A stretch of 64,000 nucleotides of DNA from Sphingomonas sanxanigenens DSM 19645 = NX02 (GTDB lineage Bacteria > Pseudomonadota > Alphaproteobacteria > Sphingomonadales > Sphingomonadaceae), in the NCBI RefSeq assembly GCF_000512205.2, contig NZ_CP006644.1, forward strand, positions 2,970,520-3,034,519. The letters are read 5' to 3'. Numbering within the stretch: the first letter of the stretch is position 1; each line of letters starts with the position of its first letter. Shown here one piece after another: positions 63,739-64,000 of this stretch. The notes under the pieces are model-generated. The model made no database searches. It was not told where the DNA came from and saw only the letters and a program-made list of their open reading frames with translations. The position numbers were made by a program, and so were the translations under genes.

Positions 63739-64000
63739 TCAAGCGGGTTTGGGCGCCCACACGCGATTTTTGGTGATGAGGGTGTTGGCAAGCGCGACGA
63801 GTTTTCGTGCGACGGCGATGAGGGCGAGCTTTGGAGCTTTTCCGCGCGCGAGAAGGCCATCGTAGAAGCGCTTCAAGTCGGGGTTGCGGCGGCTGGCGAC
63901 GAGCGCGGCCATGTAGAGGGTGGATCTGAGCTCGGCGCGTCCGCCGCGTATGGATCGCTTGCCGCGCATGCCGCCGCTGTCGCGGGCGAAGGGCGCGAGG
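63739..64000 (-). mobile_element. IS110-family transposase, C-terminal end (runs off window)
   Basis: About 87 residues of the C-terminus. LAPFARDSGGMRGKRSIRGG and RSTLYMAALVASRRNPDLKRF followed by KAPKLALIAVARKLVALAN are typical of the Transposase_20 domain of IS110 (DEDD). The catalytic N-terminal domain is outside the window. No inverted repeats seen, as expected for IS110. The window edge prevents telling whether the copy is intact. Confidence 0.85.

Overview
The window is GC-rich chromosomal DNA from an alphaproteobacterium, most likely a Sphingomonas-like member of the Sphingomonadaceae. The basis is the order rpsB-tsf-pyrH-frr-uppS-cdsA-dxr-rseP, the purS/purQ arrangement, a beta-propeller phytase paired with a TonB-dependent receptor, many TonB and ECF-sigma genes, an alphaproteobacterial-type LexA box (GAAC-N7-GAAC), and frequent ATGA/GTGA stop-start overlaps. 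Nothing was searched against a database. Identifications rest on recognised protein motifs and gene order.

Layout. 1-6.3 kb: a minus-strand housekeeping operon for translation, isoprenoid and envelope synthesis (rpsB, tsf, pyrH, frr, uppS, cdsA, dxr, rseP running off the left edge), with a terminator-like attenuator between rpsB and tsf. 6.5-8.3 kb: a small membrane-protein gene behind a LexA-box promoter, overlapping the 3' end of pssA, followed by psd. 8.4-17.7 kb: icd, a GNAT-nitrilase fusion, two head-to-head CPA2 cation/proton antiporters and alaS. 17.8-24.5 kb: a large J-domain-like membrane protein, a metallo-beta-lactamase/receiver-like/GAF fusion, and an operon of ECF sigma factor, anti-sigma factor and GMC oxidoreductase. 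24.5-31.7 kb: a polysaccharide flippase, nadE, small genes, and a three-gene two-component operon. 31.8-36.7 kb: M23 peptidase, L,D-transpeptidase, AI-2E-type transporter, dapB and nth. 36.7-44.3 kb: small secreted or membrane proteins, rarD, a SOUL protein, purS/purQ, a queuosine-precursor transporter and tRNA-Arg(UCU).

44.4-52.9 kb is an accessory-looking block directly after the tRNA: a DUF5996-GNAT fusion, pirin, alpha/beta hydrolase, quinone oxidoreductase-like enzyme, two tandem AraC regulators, MoaF-like and double SnoaL proteins, and an isochorismatase-family hydrolase. Three intergenic regions from the pirin gene onward carry a related sequence element, always oriented toward pirin, MoaF-like or isochorismatase. 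This suggests one regulon for redox or electrophile detoxification. 53.1-64 kb: an ECF42-type sigma factor with its DGPF/YCII partner, a siderophore-type TonB receptor, a TetR gene with two operator-like palindromes, phytase diverging from a second TonB receptor, a palindromic repeat region, a periplasmic methyltransferase-like protein, and the end of an IS110-type transposase at the right edge.

The best candidates for something undescribed are the LexA-box small membrane protein (6.5-6.8 kb), the repeated operator element in the AraC block, and the fusions at 19.7 kb and 44.4 kb.
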